64,000 nucleotides of DNA, taken from positions 1-64,000 of the forward strand of contig JBKHDI010000012.1 in assembly GCA_046541415.1 (NCBI GenBank). Direction: 5' to 3'. The notes beneath the pieces were generated by a model, which searched no databases, was not told the DNA's origin, and saw nothing but the letters and a program-made list of their open reading frames with translations. The DNA is from CAZOVB01 sp046541415 (GTDB lineage: Bacteria > Planctomycetota > Phycisphaerae > SM23-33). Below, in pieces: positions 42,568-51,471 of this stretch. The position numbers and the translations under genes were made by a program. Positions within the stretch are counted from its first letter, which is position 1. Each line of letters opens with the position of its first letter.

Positions 42568-43808
42568 TCGTCTGATTCCACGGCGAACCATAGGGGCATG
42601 TCCAGGGCGTCTTCGTTGTCCGGCTCGGCCCGGCGATGGTGGGCCAGGTCCGGATGGGCGTCGAAGTCTTCGATCTGCAGTGTGACCACCTGCCCGGTCC
42701 GTCGGCCTGTCAGCGAGACGATCTCCTTGCGGTCGCGAACCGCCCAGTGGGCGACCAGCACTTGCTCAGCCTTCAGAGGCCCGGAGAGGACCTTCTCGAC
42801 CTTGTACCGGTAGACGACCAGGGCCTGGGGATAGTTGACCGGGTTGGGCGTCGGAGTCTTGGCCAGCAGCTTGGCGCGGATGCGGCTTGTCTTCGGATGG
42901 ACCTTCTCGGCCTGCTCGCCCCCGGAGGCCTGCTGATTTACAACCGTTCCGGGCCAGGGGCTGGTCTTGCCCGAGCCGACCGTAAAATCCGCGTATTCGC
43001 CGTTCTTGCCGCCGAGGACCACTGCCTGGCCGTCCCGGATGCGCACCACGGCGATCCGCCCCGAGCCTTCGTCGCAGACCGACACATACCGCGGGTCGTT
43101 GCTGCTCCAGCGGTGGTTGTCGAACCCCTTGTTGCGCCGCGCCCCGGTGTAGGACCACCGCAGTGCGCCCTCGTAGCCGCCCTTCTCGATGGCCGTCAGC
43201 GACGCCTTCTTGTGGCCCGGGTGCAGGCTGGTTATGCTCCGCCCGTCGGGGGAAAGGCTCACCGAGCAGGTACCGGGGACCCGCCCCTTCCGGCCGGTCG
43301 AAGTCTTCCAGTTTCTCCCCGAAACCATCGCCCACGAGCCGTCGGCCCGGAGCTTGACATCGCATTCCCGCTCGACGCGGCCGAGCTTGGTCAACTGCTC
43401 GACGTGCTCGGTCCGGCCGTCCAGCTTGACACGGTACCACTTGTTGTCCTTTTTCAGTACGACCACCTCGTCGTTGCTGATCCAGTGCACGCCGCCGATG
43501 GGGTTGATCTTGTCGGCGATGACGTGAACGGTCGGGTCGCCCTTGCGCAGGCGTCCGACGGCCTGGTCGTCGCGGATCCAGGCCAACTTGCCAGAATCGG
43601 GCGAGAACTCCGGCTGCCATCCCTTGCCGAGCTTTTCGTGCTTTCCCGTCGACAGCTCGGTCAGGTAGACGTTCTTGTCCCGGCTCTGCCAGCCAAGGGC
43701 TCCGTCGTCGCACGCTTTGCGCAACCAGCCGAGATCTTCGGGGACGGGTTTGGCCGCGGCAGTGGCGGCCAGGCATGTCAGTACAAGCAGTGTGGAAACG
43801 CGATGCAT
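42564..43808 (-). CDS. Secreted WD40-like beta-propeller protein
   Basis: The 414-residue protein has a signal peptide (HRVSTLLVLTCLAATAAA) and repeated blade-like segments (GWQPEFSPDSGKLAWIRDD, CSVSLSPDGRSITSLHPGHK, PRYVSVCDEGSGRIAVVRI), as in TolB/PD40 propellers. It should be periplasmic or surface located. The ATG at 43808 is chosen because AGGAG lies eight bases upstream; another ATG six bases earlier is too close to that site. No enzyme motif is seen. It is last in a leftward group with a DUF3859 gene and a PQQ-type propeller gene. Confidence 0.7.
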   Translation of the reverse strand: MHRVSTLLVLTCLAATAAAKPVPEDLGWLRKACDDGALGWQSRDKNVYLTELSTGKHEKLGKGWQPEFSPDSGKLAWIRDDQAVGRLRKGDPTVHVIADKINPIGGVHWISNDEVVVLKKDNKWYRVKLDGRTEHVEQLTKLGRVERECDVKLRADGSWAMVSGRNWKTSTGRKGRVPGTCSVSLSPDGRSITSLHPGHKKASLTAIEKGGYEGALRWSYTGARRNKGFDNHRWSSNDPRYVSVCDEGSGRIAVVRIRDGQAVVLGGKNGEYADFTVGSGKTSPWPGTVVNQQASGGEQAEKVHPKTSRIRAKLLAKTPTPNPVNYPQALVVYRYKVEKVLSGPLKAEQVLVAHWAVRDRKEIVSLTGRRTGQVVTLQIEDFDAHPDLAHHRRAEPDNEDALDMPLWFAVESDD

Positions 43809-43867
43809 GTGCATGACTCCTCTCTGGGCCTTGAATGCAGAACCCGTGCGCAAGTTTCCCCGTCTGT

Positions 43868-44266
43868 CTATATCTCAGCCGGGTCGACGATGGTGAATCG
43901 CTTCTCGGCGATCTGCTCGCCGTCCAGCCAGGTCGTAAGCGTCCAGTCGCCCTGTTTGTCCTCGGCCGGTGCCCAGACCGCGTCGCCAAGGAAGAAGTCG
44001 TAATCGTTGGCGTCGACGAACATCTCGCCGTCAAACGGCGGGGTGAGGTCTCCCTGTTCGTTCAGGAAAGGCGGGTGGTCGATCCGGAAGGTCAACATCA
44101 TCCCGCGGGCCTTGCGGATCTTGAGAATGTAGCCGAACTCCGTCCCGATCTGCCCGGGAATCCTGGTGGTGAATTCCAGGATCCTGGGCATCTCTTTGCT
44201 GCCCTTCTGGAAGGGGGTGTATCGGCCGAAGCTGACCATGCGGATGTCGGGGTTCTTTTTTGCCAT
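43868..44266 (-). CDS. DUF3859 family protein
   Basis: The 132-residue protein has the DUF3859 pattern: a short DIRMVSFGRYTPF strand, FTTRIPGQIGTEFGYILKI, MMLTFRIDHPPFLN, then WTLTTWLDGEQIAEKRFTIV. It is all beta, with no signal peptide. Function unknown; members often sit next to secreted proteins. The start is uncertain: ATG at 44266 or 44275 fits, and neither has a good ribosome site. The frame also stays open upstream but that part overlaps the end of the neighbouring propeller gene. Confidence 0.7.
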   Translation of the reverse strand: MAKKNPDIRMVSFGRYTPFQKGSKEMPRILEFTTRIPGQIGTEFGYILKIRKARGMMLTFRIDHPPFLNEQGDLTPPFDGEMFVDANDYDFFLGDAVWAPAEDKQGDWTLTTWLDGEQIAEKRFTIVDPAEI

Positions 44267-44328
44267 TGGAGGCATTATACAGCCCAGGCGTCGCGCGGCC
44301 AGCTTCGCCGGCACCCCTGCCGGGCAGA

Positions 44329-45504
44329 TCACTCGGCCGACTTGGCGCCGAAGGCGTAGACGTTGCCGTCATCTGCGCCGATGATCACAACCCCCGAAGC
44401 CACCGCGGGGCTGGAGATGATCGACGAGGCCGTCTCGTACTGCCACAGCTTCTTGCCCGTCTTGAGCTCCAGCAGATAGACCCGCCCGTCCTGGGAGCCG
44501 AAGATCACCTTGTCGCCGACGATGACCGGCGAGGAGTCGACCTGGTCGCGGGTGCGGAAGGTCCACTTCTTGTTGCCTGTTTTGACGTCGAGGCAATAGA
44601 GATCGCCGTCGCGGCCGCCGAAGACGATGGCGTCGGCCGTAACAGCCGGGGCCGAGAAGAACGGGTCCTCGTTGTCGCCGCTGTAGACCCAGCGGGTCTT
44701 GCCGACCCTGGTGTCGCCGCAGAGCAGTTCTCCCTCGTAGTTGCCCACGTAGACCAGGGGCCCGACGGCAGCGGCGGCGTTGGAGATGTACGCCCCGGCG
44801 TCGATCTGCTGGCGGGCGCGACCCTTGACGATGTCGACCACGTGAATCAGCGCATCGCAGCCGCCGAACATTGCCTTGCCGTCCGAGACGGCCGGTGTGG
44901 CGTTGATGTAATTATCGGTCTTGTAGGTCCAGAGCTTCTTGCCCGACTTGGCATCGAAGCAGTAGAGGCTGAAATCGTAGCTGCCGACCAGAATGCGATC
45001 GGCCTGGCCGGGGCCCGAGGCGGGCAGGAGGTTCGCCCCGCCCATGATTTTGTCTTCGGTTTTGGCCGACCAGACCTTCTTTCCCGTCTTGGCGTCGACG
45101 GCGTGGAACACGCCGTCCAGCGAGCCAATGTAGACCTTGCCGTCATGGACCATCGCCGGGGCGTCGAAGGCGTCGTCGGCCTGGTAGGCCCAGCGCTTTT
45201 TGCCCGTAGCCAGGTTCAGGGCGTAGAGATTCTTGTCCTGCGAGCCGATGTAGACCACGCCGTCGGCGATCGCGGCCGTGCCGGTGACGGCCTGGTCGGT
45301 CTTGAACCGCCAGAGCACCTCGAGCTTCTCGACCGCAGGCAGGGCCGAGCCCGACACGCCGGTCAACCCCGCCGTGCCGCGGAAGACAGGCCATGCGTCG
45401 GCGGGCGCCTTGTCCGGCGCCGCAGGCTGGGCGTTTGGCTGGGCTGCACCGACTGCTGCCAGGCAACCAAACAAGGCGACGGCTGTCAACGTGCGGAGTT
45501 TCAT
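44329..45504 (-). CDS. PQQ-type beta-propeller protein, exported
   Basis: The 391-residue protein has a signal peptide (KLRTLTAVALFGCLAAVGA) and at least six repeats with the PQQ-like blade pattern: VYIGSQDKNLYALNLATGKK, VYIGSLDGVFHAVDAKTGKK, VIFGSQDGRVYLLELKTGKK and relatives. Such propellers can bind quinone cofactors or act as BamB-like scaffolds; the repeats alone do not show enzyme activity. It is upstream of the DUF3859 gene and begins 45 bases after the cyclase gene end, so it may be cotranscribed with the terpenoid block. Confidence 0.85.
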   Translation of the reverse strand: MKLRTLTAVALFGCLAAVGAAQPNAQPAAPDKAPADAWPVFRGTAGLTGVSGSALPAVEKLEVLWRFKTDQAVTGTAAIADGVVYIGSQDKNLYALNLATGKKRWAYQADDAFDAPAMVHDGKVYIGSLDGVFHAVDAKTGKKVWSAKTEDKIMGGANLLPASGPGQADRILVGSYDFSLYCFDAKSGKKLWTYKTDNYINATPAVSDGKAMFGGCDALIHVVDIVKGRARQQIDAGAYISNAAAAVGPLVYVGNYEGELLCGDTRVGKTRWVYSGDNEDPFFSAPAVTADAIVFGGRDGDLYCLDVKTGNKKWTFRTRDQVDSSPVIVGDKVIFGSQDGRVYLLELKTGKKLWQYETASSIISSPAVASGVVIIGADDGNVYAFGAKSAE

Positions 45505-45549
45505 GACGGCTCCTTGGCAAAGGCAAACGCGTACATCTTCGGTTGTAGA

Positions 45550-47379
45550 TTAAACGTCGAAGCGCCGCAACAGGTTCCGCGCCCGTCCCCAGGCGGCCAG
45601 AGAAAAGACCAACGGATAGGCCGCCTCGGAATACCACAGACGCGCGAAGTACAGGCCGATCGGACTGGCAGGGAACCGTTTGCCCCCTTCGGTCGCCTCG
45701 ACCAGCCAATCCGCCCCGGCCCGAACGGCAGGGAGGATCCGCTCGCGCAGCTGCTGATTCTCGACCACCTCTGCCGCTGCGGCCAAGGCCTCGACCGCCA
45801 CGGCTGTCTCCTCGATGCTCGCAGCCAGACCGACCTCCCCGCCCCACCCGCCGGATTCCTGGCAGGCCGCCAGCAGAAACGCGCAGCCGCCTTCGAGCAT
45901 CTCCTGGAACCGGTAGCCCCCCTGGGCCAGTTCGGCCAGGGCCAGCACGACCCGCCCCGTGCCGAACACGCCGTTGGTCTGCCCCTCAGACTGCTGGTTG
46001 CCGAACCAGAGGGGTACCCACGCGCCGTCTTCCCGCCGGCTGCGGACCAGGAACCCCGCGGCCAGGTTGATCTGGAAGTCCACCGCGTCGGCCAGGCCAG
46101 AACTCAGTTGGCCCCGCCAGGCAGCCCAGGCCCGCATCGTGTGGGCGGTCAGGTCGCTGCTGGAGCGGTCGAAGTCCAGCCGTCCCCAGCCGCGACAGAA
46201 CGTAGGGATTCCGAAATCACTGTTTCGGATCGACAGCAGCCAGACCGTCGCGTCCCGGGCTGCCTTGCAGACGGCCTCGTCGCCCGGGCCCAGCTTCCGC
46301 AACGCCAGCATGGTCGATGGCGTGTCGTCGGCGTCGGGGACCCCGCCGGACAGGTCGGTCCACGCCCAGCCGCCCGGATCGGCCTGGGTGTAGGGGTGCC
46401 TCCTCGTGTGCTGCTGGTCCAGCAGCCAGCGGCGAATGGTTTCCCGCTCGGCCTGCGGGAGCTTCTGCTCCAGCAGGTCCGCAGCCGCCAGGGCCCCCAC
46501 CGCGTGCGTAGTCACCCAAGTGGCCAGGTCGGTATCGATCGGCCACGATCCGTCCGCCCGCACGGTGGACAGCAGAAACTCCATGCCTCCCCGGGCTGCC
46601 GGGTGCTCGCCGCAGCCCATTGCCGCCAGGGACATCGTGACGAAAGCCGTCAGCGGGGCTGCTTCCAGGAACCCTCCCGAGGCCGGCTGAATGCGGATGA
46701 GCTTCTTGCGCGTCGATTTACGGGCCAGGTTCCGCACGATCCGCGCAGCCGGATTGGCCGGCGGGAGGTGATGGTGACGCACCTGCCCGATGGCAATCAG
46801 GGCGGGCAAAGCATAGCTGACCACTGGCAGGCGCAGCCACTTGAGGATACGGTGCGGCAGCAAGGCCGCCTCGAACGGCAGGGCAGGGACCAGCGACCAG
46901 CCCTCGTCGCCCAGCCGCCCTGCCAGGGCGCACATCGTCAGGATCGGTGCGGCGAAGGTCGCGTCGTCGCCGTAGCGGCGGGCGACCGCATCGGCCAGAT
47001 CGGCCGGGCCCAGCGAGCCGGCTGCCTGCCTCAGCCATGCCCCAGCTGCGGCCATGGTTTCGGGATACTTCTCTTCCGCGCCGGCCAGGGCAAAGGCCGA
47101 CCAGGTCACCAGTGTCGTGGCGATGTTCGAAGGGCTCTGCGGACAGTCGCCCCACCCCCCGTCGTCGTTGGCGTGGTTGGCGATCCAGTCCAGCGCCCGG
47201 GCGATGGGCTCGCCATGGGCATCGGCGTCGACCATTGCCATCGCCCCGGCCGCAGTGGCCGTGGAAAGCGCACTGCTGGACAACTGCCCGCGCCAATGGC
47301 CCCGCTCGTTCCGCAGGGCCATCAAATGCGCGGCTGCGTTGTCGATGGCCCTGTCCAGTCGCTCCCGGCCCGGCTGCAT
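45550..47379 (-). CDS. Squalene-hopene-cyclase-family protein
   Basis: The 609-residue protein has the alpha-barrel QW-type repeats (DDGGWGDCPQSP, DPGGWAWTDLSG, ESGGWGGEVGLA) and the class II protonation motif PDADDTP (Asp349, 351, 352), matching DxDD of squalene-hopene cyclases. WVPLWFGNQ and TNGVFGTGRVVLAL are the usual second-domain signatures. The substrate could be squalene or a shorter prenyl diphosphate; the operon's own prenyl synthase suggests that it supplies it. The ATG follows GGAAAGGATC and comes directly after the stop of the preceding gene. Length is close to the family norm of about 630. Confidence 0.82.
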   Translation of the reverse strand: MQPGRERLDRAIDNAAAHLMALRNERGHWRGQLSSSALSTATAAGAMAMVDADAHGEPIARALDWIANHANDDGGWGDCPQSPSNIATTLVTWSAFALAGAEEKYPETMAAAGAWLRQAAGSLGPADLADAVARRYGDDATFAAPILTMCALAGRLGDEGWSLVPALPFEAALLPHRILKWLRLPVVSYALPALIAIGQVRHHHLPPANPAARIVRNLARKSTRKKLIRIQPASGGFLEAAPLTAFVTMSLAAMGCGEHPAARGGMEFLLSTVRADGSWPIDTDLATWVTTHAVGALAAADLLEQKLPQAERETIRRWLLDQQHTRRHPYTQADPGGWAWTDLSGGVPDADDTPSTMLALRKLGPGDEAVCKAARDATVWLLSIRNSDFGIPTFCRGWGRLDFDRSSSDLTAHTMRAWAAWRGQLSSGLADAVDFQINLAAGFLVRSRREDGAWVPLWFGNQQSEGQTNGVFGTGRVVLALAELAQGGYRFQEMLEGGCAFLLAACQESGGWGGEVGLAASIEETAVAVEALAAAAEVVENQQLRERILPAVRAGADWLVEATEGGKRFPASPIGLYFARLWYSEAAYPLVFSLAAWGRARNLLRRFDV

Positions 47380-48252
47380 TCAGATCCTTTCCAGTTCGCC
47401 ACGTGCGATCAACCCGTAGAAGGTATACTCGCAATCGGGTTGGTTGTCGAAGATCGTCCCGCGGAAGCCTCCCCCCTCTGCCCGCATCGAGTTGACGAAC
47501 GCCCGGCAGGGCCCGGCCAGTTCGCTGCAGTCGACGCCCAGCAGCTGCAGCGCGTGCAGCGAGACGCCGGTGGAAAGCAGGTCGCCGACCGGGGCGCCCT
47601 CGACGGCCCGGAAGGCCCCGTCGAACTGCTGGCCCAGCAGCCAGGCAGCGGCGGCATCGTCCAGTCGCTCGCCCAGCGAGTGCAGCATGCAGGCCGCGGC
47701 TGCGGTGGACGGCACGGACGGGACGAGCCACTCGGCGTCGGCAGCATAGCCGCCCGATTCGCACCGCATCGCGCCGATGCAGTCGACGATTTCGTCGTCC
47801 GGCAGGGGCGCTTCGAGATCCTCCAACAGGCCCATCGCGATGAACGTGCCGAACAGGTTCGACCGCGCCGCGCCGGGGATCTGGGCGTAGCCGCCGGTGG
47901 CGCACCGGAAGGCCTCCAGCCGCCCCAGCACGTCGTCGCGCACGGCGGGCGACACGTCGCCGAGGCTCACCCAGCAGCGGGCGTAGCTGGACAGTTCGAC
48001 CAGGTCGGTCGCGTCGGTCAGCCTGGCAGATTCCAGGAAGCTTCGGGCCTTGCTGCGGACCGCCGCGTCGGCTGCGCCGAGCACGCCCAGAGACTCCAGC
48101 CCGAAGACGGTGTAGTAGAGATCGCTGTCGCTGGCGCGGTCGGCAAAGCCCCCGTCGGCGCACTGGCAGCGGCGGAGGTAGTCGACGTGGTCGGGCGGTT
48201 CAACCGCCGCCGCGCCGCCGGCCGCGACGAGCATCTGCCTGCGCATGGTCAT
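47380..48252 (-). CDS. Prenyltransferase/squalene-oxidase-repeat protein
   Basis: The 290-residue protein is built of five or six repeats like those of protein prenyltransferase beta subunits (CADGGFADRASDSDLYYTVF, CATGGYAQIPGAARSNLFGT, CESGGYAADAEW, AEGGGFRGTIFDNQPDCEYT). The Cys-x-x-Gly-Gly pattern forms an alpha-barrel as in terpene cyclases. No DxDD motif is seen and the zinc ligands of protein prenyltransferases are unclear. It may be a cyclase partner or a prenyl-binding protein. Its start overlaps the preceding gene by 53 bases and it touches the cyclase gene with no gap. Confidence 0.75.
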   Translation of the reverse strand: MTMRRQMLVAAGGAAAVEPPDHVDYLRRCQCADGGFADRASDSDLYYTVFGLESLGVLGAADAAVRSKARSFLESARLTDATDLVELSSYARCWVSLGDVSPAVRDDVLGRLEAFRCATGGYAQIPGAARSNLFGTFIAMGLLEDLEAPLPDDEIVDCIGAMRCESGGYAADAEWLVPSVPSTAAAACMLHSLGERLDDAAAAWLLGQQFDGAFRAVEGAPVGDLLSTGVSLHALQLLGVDCSELAGPCRAFVNSMRAEGGGFRGTIFDNQPDCEYTFYGLIARGELERI

Positions 48253-49903
48253 CGCAGCATTCCATGTATTCGATGTCGTAGAAGATCTTGCTGACCACGC
48301 GGCGCAGCAGGGCTTTGAGGGCGGGGTTGTTTAGTCCGGCCAGGGCGGCCACGGCCTGGTCCTTCTGCAGCTCCATCAGGCGCATCGCTCCCAGCGGCGC
48401 GCCGCTCTGGCGGATGATCTCCCGGCGGTCGGCGCGGGTGGATTCCTCTGCCCCGGTCCATCGGGCGAAGATCTGCTCGGCCTGGTCGCCGCGGGCCTCG
48501 GCCGCCAGGGCGGGCAGGATGCTCAGCCGCCCGGCAGAGACGTCGTCGGAATCCTCCGCGGCGCAGAAATCGTTCAGGTCGTCGCGGATCTGGTAGGCTG
48601 CTCCCAGCGCCCGACAGTAGGCATGAAGGGCCCCGTCGAGCCGGTCGTCGCCCAGGGCCAGTACGGCCCCGAGGCGCAGGGCGACCTCGAAGGCCGGTGC
48701 CGTTTTCGCCCGGAATATCTCCAGCACCTGCTCCACGCCCAGCCGCTGGGGCTTTCTCGTCCAGGCCAGTTCCGCCCCCTGCCCCGCTGCCAGGGTCCGG
48801 TGTCCCTCGGCGGCGATGCGGAACATCCGGGCCGTGATCGCGGGCTGGTCGGTCACCTGGCCGATCAGGCGATACCCTTCGCCCAGCAGGAAGTCGCCGG
48901 CGTTGATGGCAAAGGCCTCGCCGTACTCGGCGTGCAGGGTCTTCCGTCCGTAGCGGGTCGGGTCGTCGTCCTCGATGTCATCGTGGATCAGCGAGGCCTT
49001 GTGGAAGCATTCGACTGCCACGGCCAGTCTCGGCAGGAACGGCGGGATCTGCCCGTCGTCCGGCGGGTCCAGCGCCATCGCCGCGGCGCAGGCCAGGAAG
49101 GGCCTCCACCGCTTGCCCCCGCGTGCCAGGAAGTCCAGCACGGCCTGCTGGGTCAGGCTCTCGGGTTCACCCAGCATCTCGGACAAAAAGGCCGGGGTGA
49201 ACCAGTCCTCGATCGCGCAACGGATGCGGTCGACTGGCAGGGCGCTGCGCTGTTCGGCAGCGCTGAGGTACAGCGCCTCGCGGAGGTGGTCGACGTCCAG
49301 GCCGGTCTCGCTGCAGCCGTCGTAGAGCAGCGGAATCGCCAGGCCCGGCACGGCCGCTGCTTCCATGTAGGGGAAGACCCGCTGGAGCGAATCCAGACAG
49401 CTGACGCCGACAATCGCTTCGATCTGCCCCGACTCGATCAGGCTCATCACCACGGCTGAGCCCTCGGCGATCATCACCACGTATCCCAGCTGTTCTGCCT
49501 CGGCCTGAAGCGTGTGCAGCACGCATCGGCCGCAGGCTTTGCACAAAAGGCCGTACTCGTCGACGCTCCCGGCACAGCGCGTCGGGTGGCGGAGGCATTG
49601 GGGCATCAGCAGCAGGCGCCGGTTGAAGGGCACGGCGGCCAGTTGATCGCGCCAGAGTTCGTTGTTCAGGCAGACCAGGGCGAAGGGCTTCCAGGCGGGA
49701 TGGGCATGGGCGCGGCTGAGCAGTTCAGCCGCCAGGCGGTCCAACTGGTGCAGGGGCAGAGGCGGGCTGAGACGCTGCTGGTCGACGATCTGGCACGCCA
49801 GTCGGCTGATCCGGTCGCGCAGCTCCCGCGTCGGGGGAATTCCCTCCTGCACCGGCCGGGCGGGCAATGGCGTCTTTCGGTCTGTCGATGGGCGGTCAGT
49901 CAC
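48200..49903 (-). CDS. DUF116-polyprenyl diphosphate synthase fusion
   Basis: The 567-residue protein joins two domains. Residues about 75-210 are DUF116, with LMPQCLRHPTRCAGS, GLLCKACGRC (Cys103, 110, 121, 124, 127), VGVSCLDSLQ and YDGCSETGLD. Residues about 255-520 are a trans-polyprenyl synthase with GGKRWRPFLA, LIHDDIEDDDPTRYG (first DDxxD, Asp308-312), and YQIRDDLNDF. The Cys set suggests an Fe-S or zinc site beside the prenyl chain enzyme. The GTG start shares four bases with the stop of the radical SAM gene; no ribosome site is visible, so translation is coupled. The C-terminal end is unusually basic and Gly-rich and overlaps the next gene. Confidence 0.85.
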   Translation of the reverse strand: MTDRPSTDRKTPLPARPVQEGIPPTRELRDRISRLACQIVDQQRLSPPLPLHQLDRLAAELLSRAHAHPAWKPFALVCLNNELWRDQLAAVPFNRRLLLMPQCLRHPTRCAGSVDEYGLLCKACGRCVLHTLQAEAEQLGYVVMIAEGSAVVMSLIESGQIEAIVGVSCLDSLQRVFPYMEAAAVPGLAIPLLYDGCSETGLDVDHLREALYLSAAEQRSALPVDRIRCAIEDWFTPAFLSEMLGEPESLTQQAVLDFLARGGKRWRPFLACAAAMALDPPDDGQIPPFLPRLAVAVECFHKASLIHDDIEDDDPTRYGRKTLHAEYGEAFAINAGDFLLGEGYRLIGQVTDQPAITARMFRIAAEGHRTLAAGQGAELAWTRKPQRLGVEQVLEIFRAKTAPAFEVALRLGAVLALGDDRLDGALHAYCRALGAAYQIRDDLNDFCAAEDSDDVSAGRLSILPALAAEARGDQAEQIFARWTGAEESTRADRREIIRQSGAPLGAMRLMELQKDQAVAALAGLNNPALKALLRRVVSKIFYDIEYMECCDDHAQADARRGRRRGGG

Positions 49904-51471
49904 GCGCTGCTGCTTTCGGGCGAAGGTTCAGGCCCCGGTCTCGTCTCGGCCGAAGCTCCGATCCGCCGGGACATCCGGGCAAAGCGCCGGCGCCACAGCC
50001 AGACTTCGCCGCGACCCAGAAGCTGGACCAGGGCCCGCTTGGACCATCGTACGCCTCCGGCCCGCTGATTGTCGCAGTAGAGCCCTGGGACGCGCCGGAA
50101 GTTCAGTTCGTAGCACGTGCGGAACAGCTCCAGCTGGTCGGGCCTCATGCGGCCCAGGTGGAACGCGCCATCCCCGGCCAGGGGTTCGTGAAATACCGGA
50201 AAGATGACCACGCGCATCTCCGCCAGGCGCTCGACCAGACGGGCCGTGGCGGCCACGTCGTCCGGCGTCTCCCCTTCCAGGCCCAGGACCAGGCTGACGA
50301 CGGGAAAGAATCCGCAGCGGTCGAGTTTCGCCACCGATTCGTAGACCAGCTCGGGCCAGTCGTCGGCTGAGAACGGGGCGATCTTGCCCGCCCCCGTCGC
50401 CGCGACCAGGCGGCCACTGGCGCTTTCGACACCCAGGTTCACCCACAGCCCGTCGGTCTGGGCGTCCCAGGACAGCAGCCGGCGGATTTCCGTCAGCTGC
50501 TCGTCGTCCAGTTGGGCGACCGAGGAAATGTTGCCGTGGTCGATCTGCATGAACCGCAGGCCCTCCAGGCGACGCATCCGGCTGAGCAGATCGTGCAAGG
50601 CGTCGAAGTTGACCTTGGGCCCGTTCGCCCCGTAGCGGAAAAAGTCCTCGCTGCTGGAAACGACGTTGGACACCCCTCCGGCGAGATTGGTTTCGATGTC
50701 GGCCAGAATGGTTTTCGGCTCGACGTGCTGCATCTTCATCGGCCCGGCCACGCAGAAGCTGCACCCCTTTCCGCACCCGCGCGACAGCTCAACCGAACCC
50801 ATCACGCTGGGGGCAAGGATGGATTCGACGGCTGGGGCGCAGGTGGTCGGTTCCGACGCATAGGCCGGCGGGCGTTTCCCTGCCAGGACGTCGGAGACGA
50901 TCTGCGGACCTCGGTCCTCGAAGTAGCCCTCGAAGACGCAGTCGATCCCGTGGGCGGCCGCGACTTGAGGACTGCGCCGATACTGCCACGCCCCCGCCCC
51001 TCCGAAGAGCACCGCAAAGCCGTGTTTCTCCTTGGCCGTCCGGATCTGCTGCATCATTCGTCCGGTGAGTTTCTTGGTATACAGCTGCCCGCCGCAGAAA
51101 ACCTTCGTGGTGGTGTTGCTCATCCCCTCGCCCAGCGGATCGGAGCTGGAGACACAGACGAGTTTGGTCCAGGGCCCCAGCAGGCTGCCCACCGATTCCG
51201 GGCTGGCGCAGGCGACCTGCCAGGCCGACAGGCCCAGACGGTTTCGCAGGGCCGCCTCGATCCGGCGGATGCCCAGCGGGGCGACCCGGGCCCGCCCCTG
51301 CCCGTCGACCGGCAGTTTGGGCGAAAGCAGCTTGCGCCAGAGCAGGCCCGGCGTCTCGGTGGTCTGCATCGTCGCGAAGATACCCTCGAAGAGCACCTGG
51401 TAGTTTCCCGAAAGCGTTCGATCGGCAACAAGGACCACCTCCGGCTGAAGGGCATGGCGGCGTGAAGTCAC
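49900..51471 (-). CDS. Radical SAM protein with N-terminal cobalamin-binding-like region
   Basis: The 523-residue protein carries the radical SAM motif CGKGCSFC (Cys233, 237, 240) after about 230 residues of Rossmann-like sequence (EVVLVADRTLSGNYQVLFEG, VFCGGQLYTKKLTGRMM, FAVLFGGAGAWQYRRSP, CVFEGYFED). That region resembles B12-binding domains, but the DxHxxG cobalamin motif is not obvious. The radical SAM barrel continues with LRFMQIDHGNIS and LWVNLGVESASGRL. It probably modifies a terpenoid or lipid intermediate. The GTG start overlaps the stop of the ferredoxin gene by three to four bases. Confidence 0.8.
   Translation of the reverse strand: MTSRRHALQPEVVLVADRTLSGNYQVLFEGIFATMQTTETPGLLWRKLLSPKLPVDGQGRARVAPLGIRRIEAALRNRLGLSAWQVACASPESVGSLLGPWTKLVCVSSSDPLGEGMSNTTTKVFCGGQLYTKKLTGRMMQQIRTAKEKHGFAVLFGGAGAWQYRRSPQVAAAHGIDCVFEGYFEDRGPQIVSDVLAGKRPPAYASEPTTCAPAVESILAPSVMGSVELSRGCGKGCSFCVAGPMKMQHVEPKTILADIETNLAGGVSNVVSSSEDFFRYGANGPKVNFDALHDLLSRMRRLEGLRFMQIDHGNISSVAQLDDEQLTEIRRLLSWDAQTDGLWVNLGVESASGRLVAATGAGKIAPFSADDWPELVYESVAKLDRCGFFPVVSLVLGLEGETPDDVAATARLVERLAEMRVVIFPVFHEPLAGDGAFHLGRMRPDQLELFRTCYELNFRRVPGLYCDNQRAGGVRWSKRALVQLLGRGEVWLWRRRFARMSRRIGASAETRPGPEPSPESSSA

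Noticed and set aside
44260..48294. Open frame of 1344 codons on the plus strand
   Set aside because: It runs opposite to the propeller and cyclase genes, lacks any family motif, has the Gly/Gln/Arg-rich composition of GC-driven antisense frames, and the minus-strand genes are clearly real.
49900..51471. Identification of the radical SAM enzyme as HpnP, HpnR or HpnH
   Set aside because: The N-terminal region and the motif surroundings do not match what I recall of these hopanoid enzymes, and no other hpn gene is present, so no name is given.
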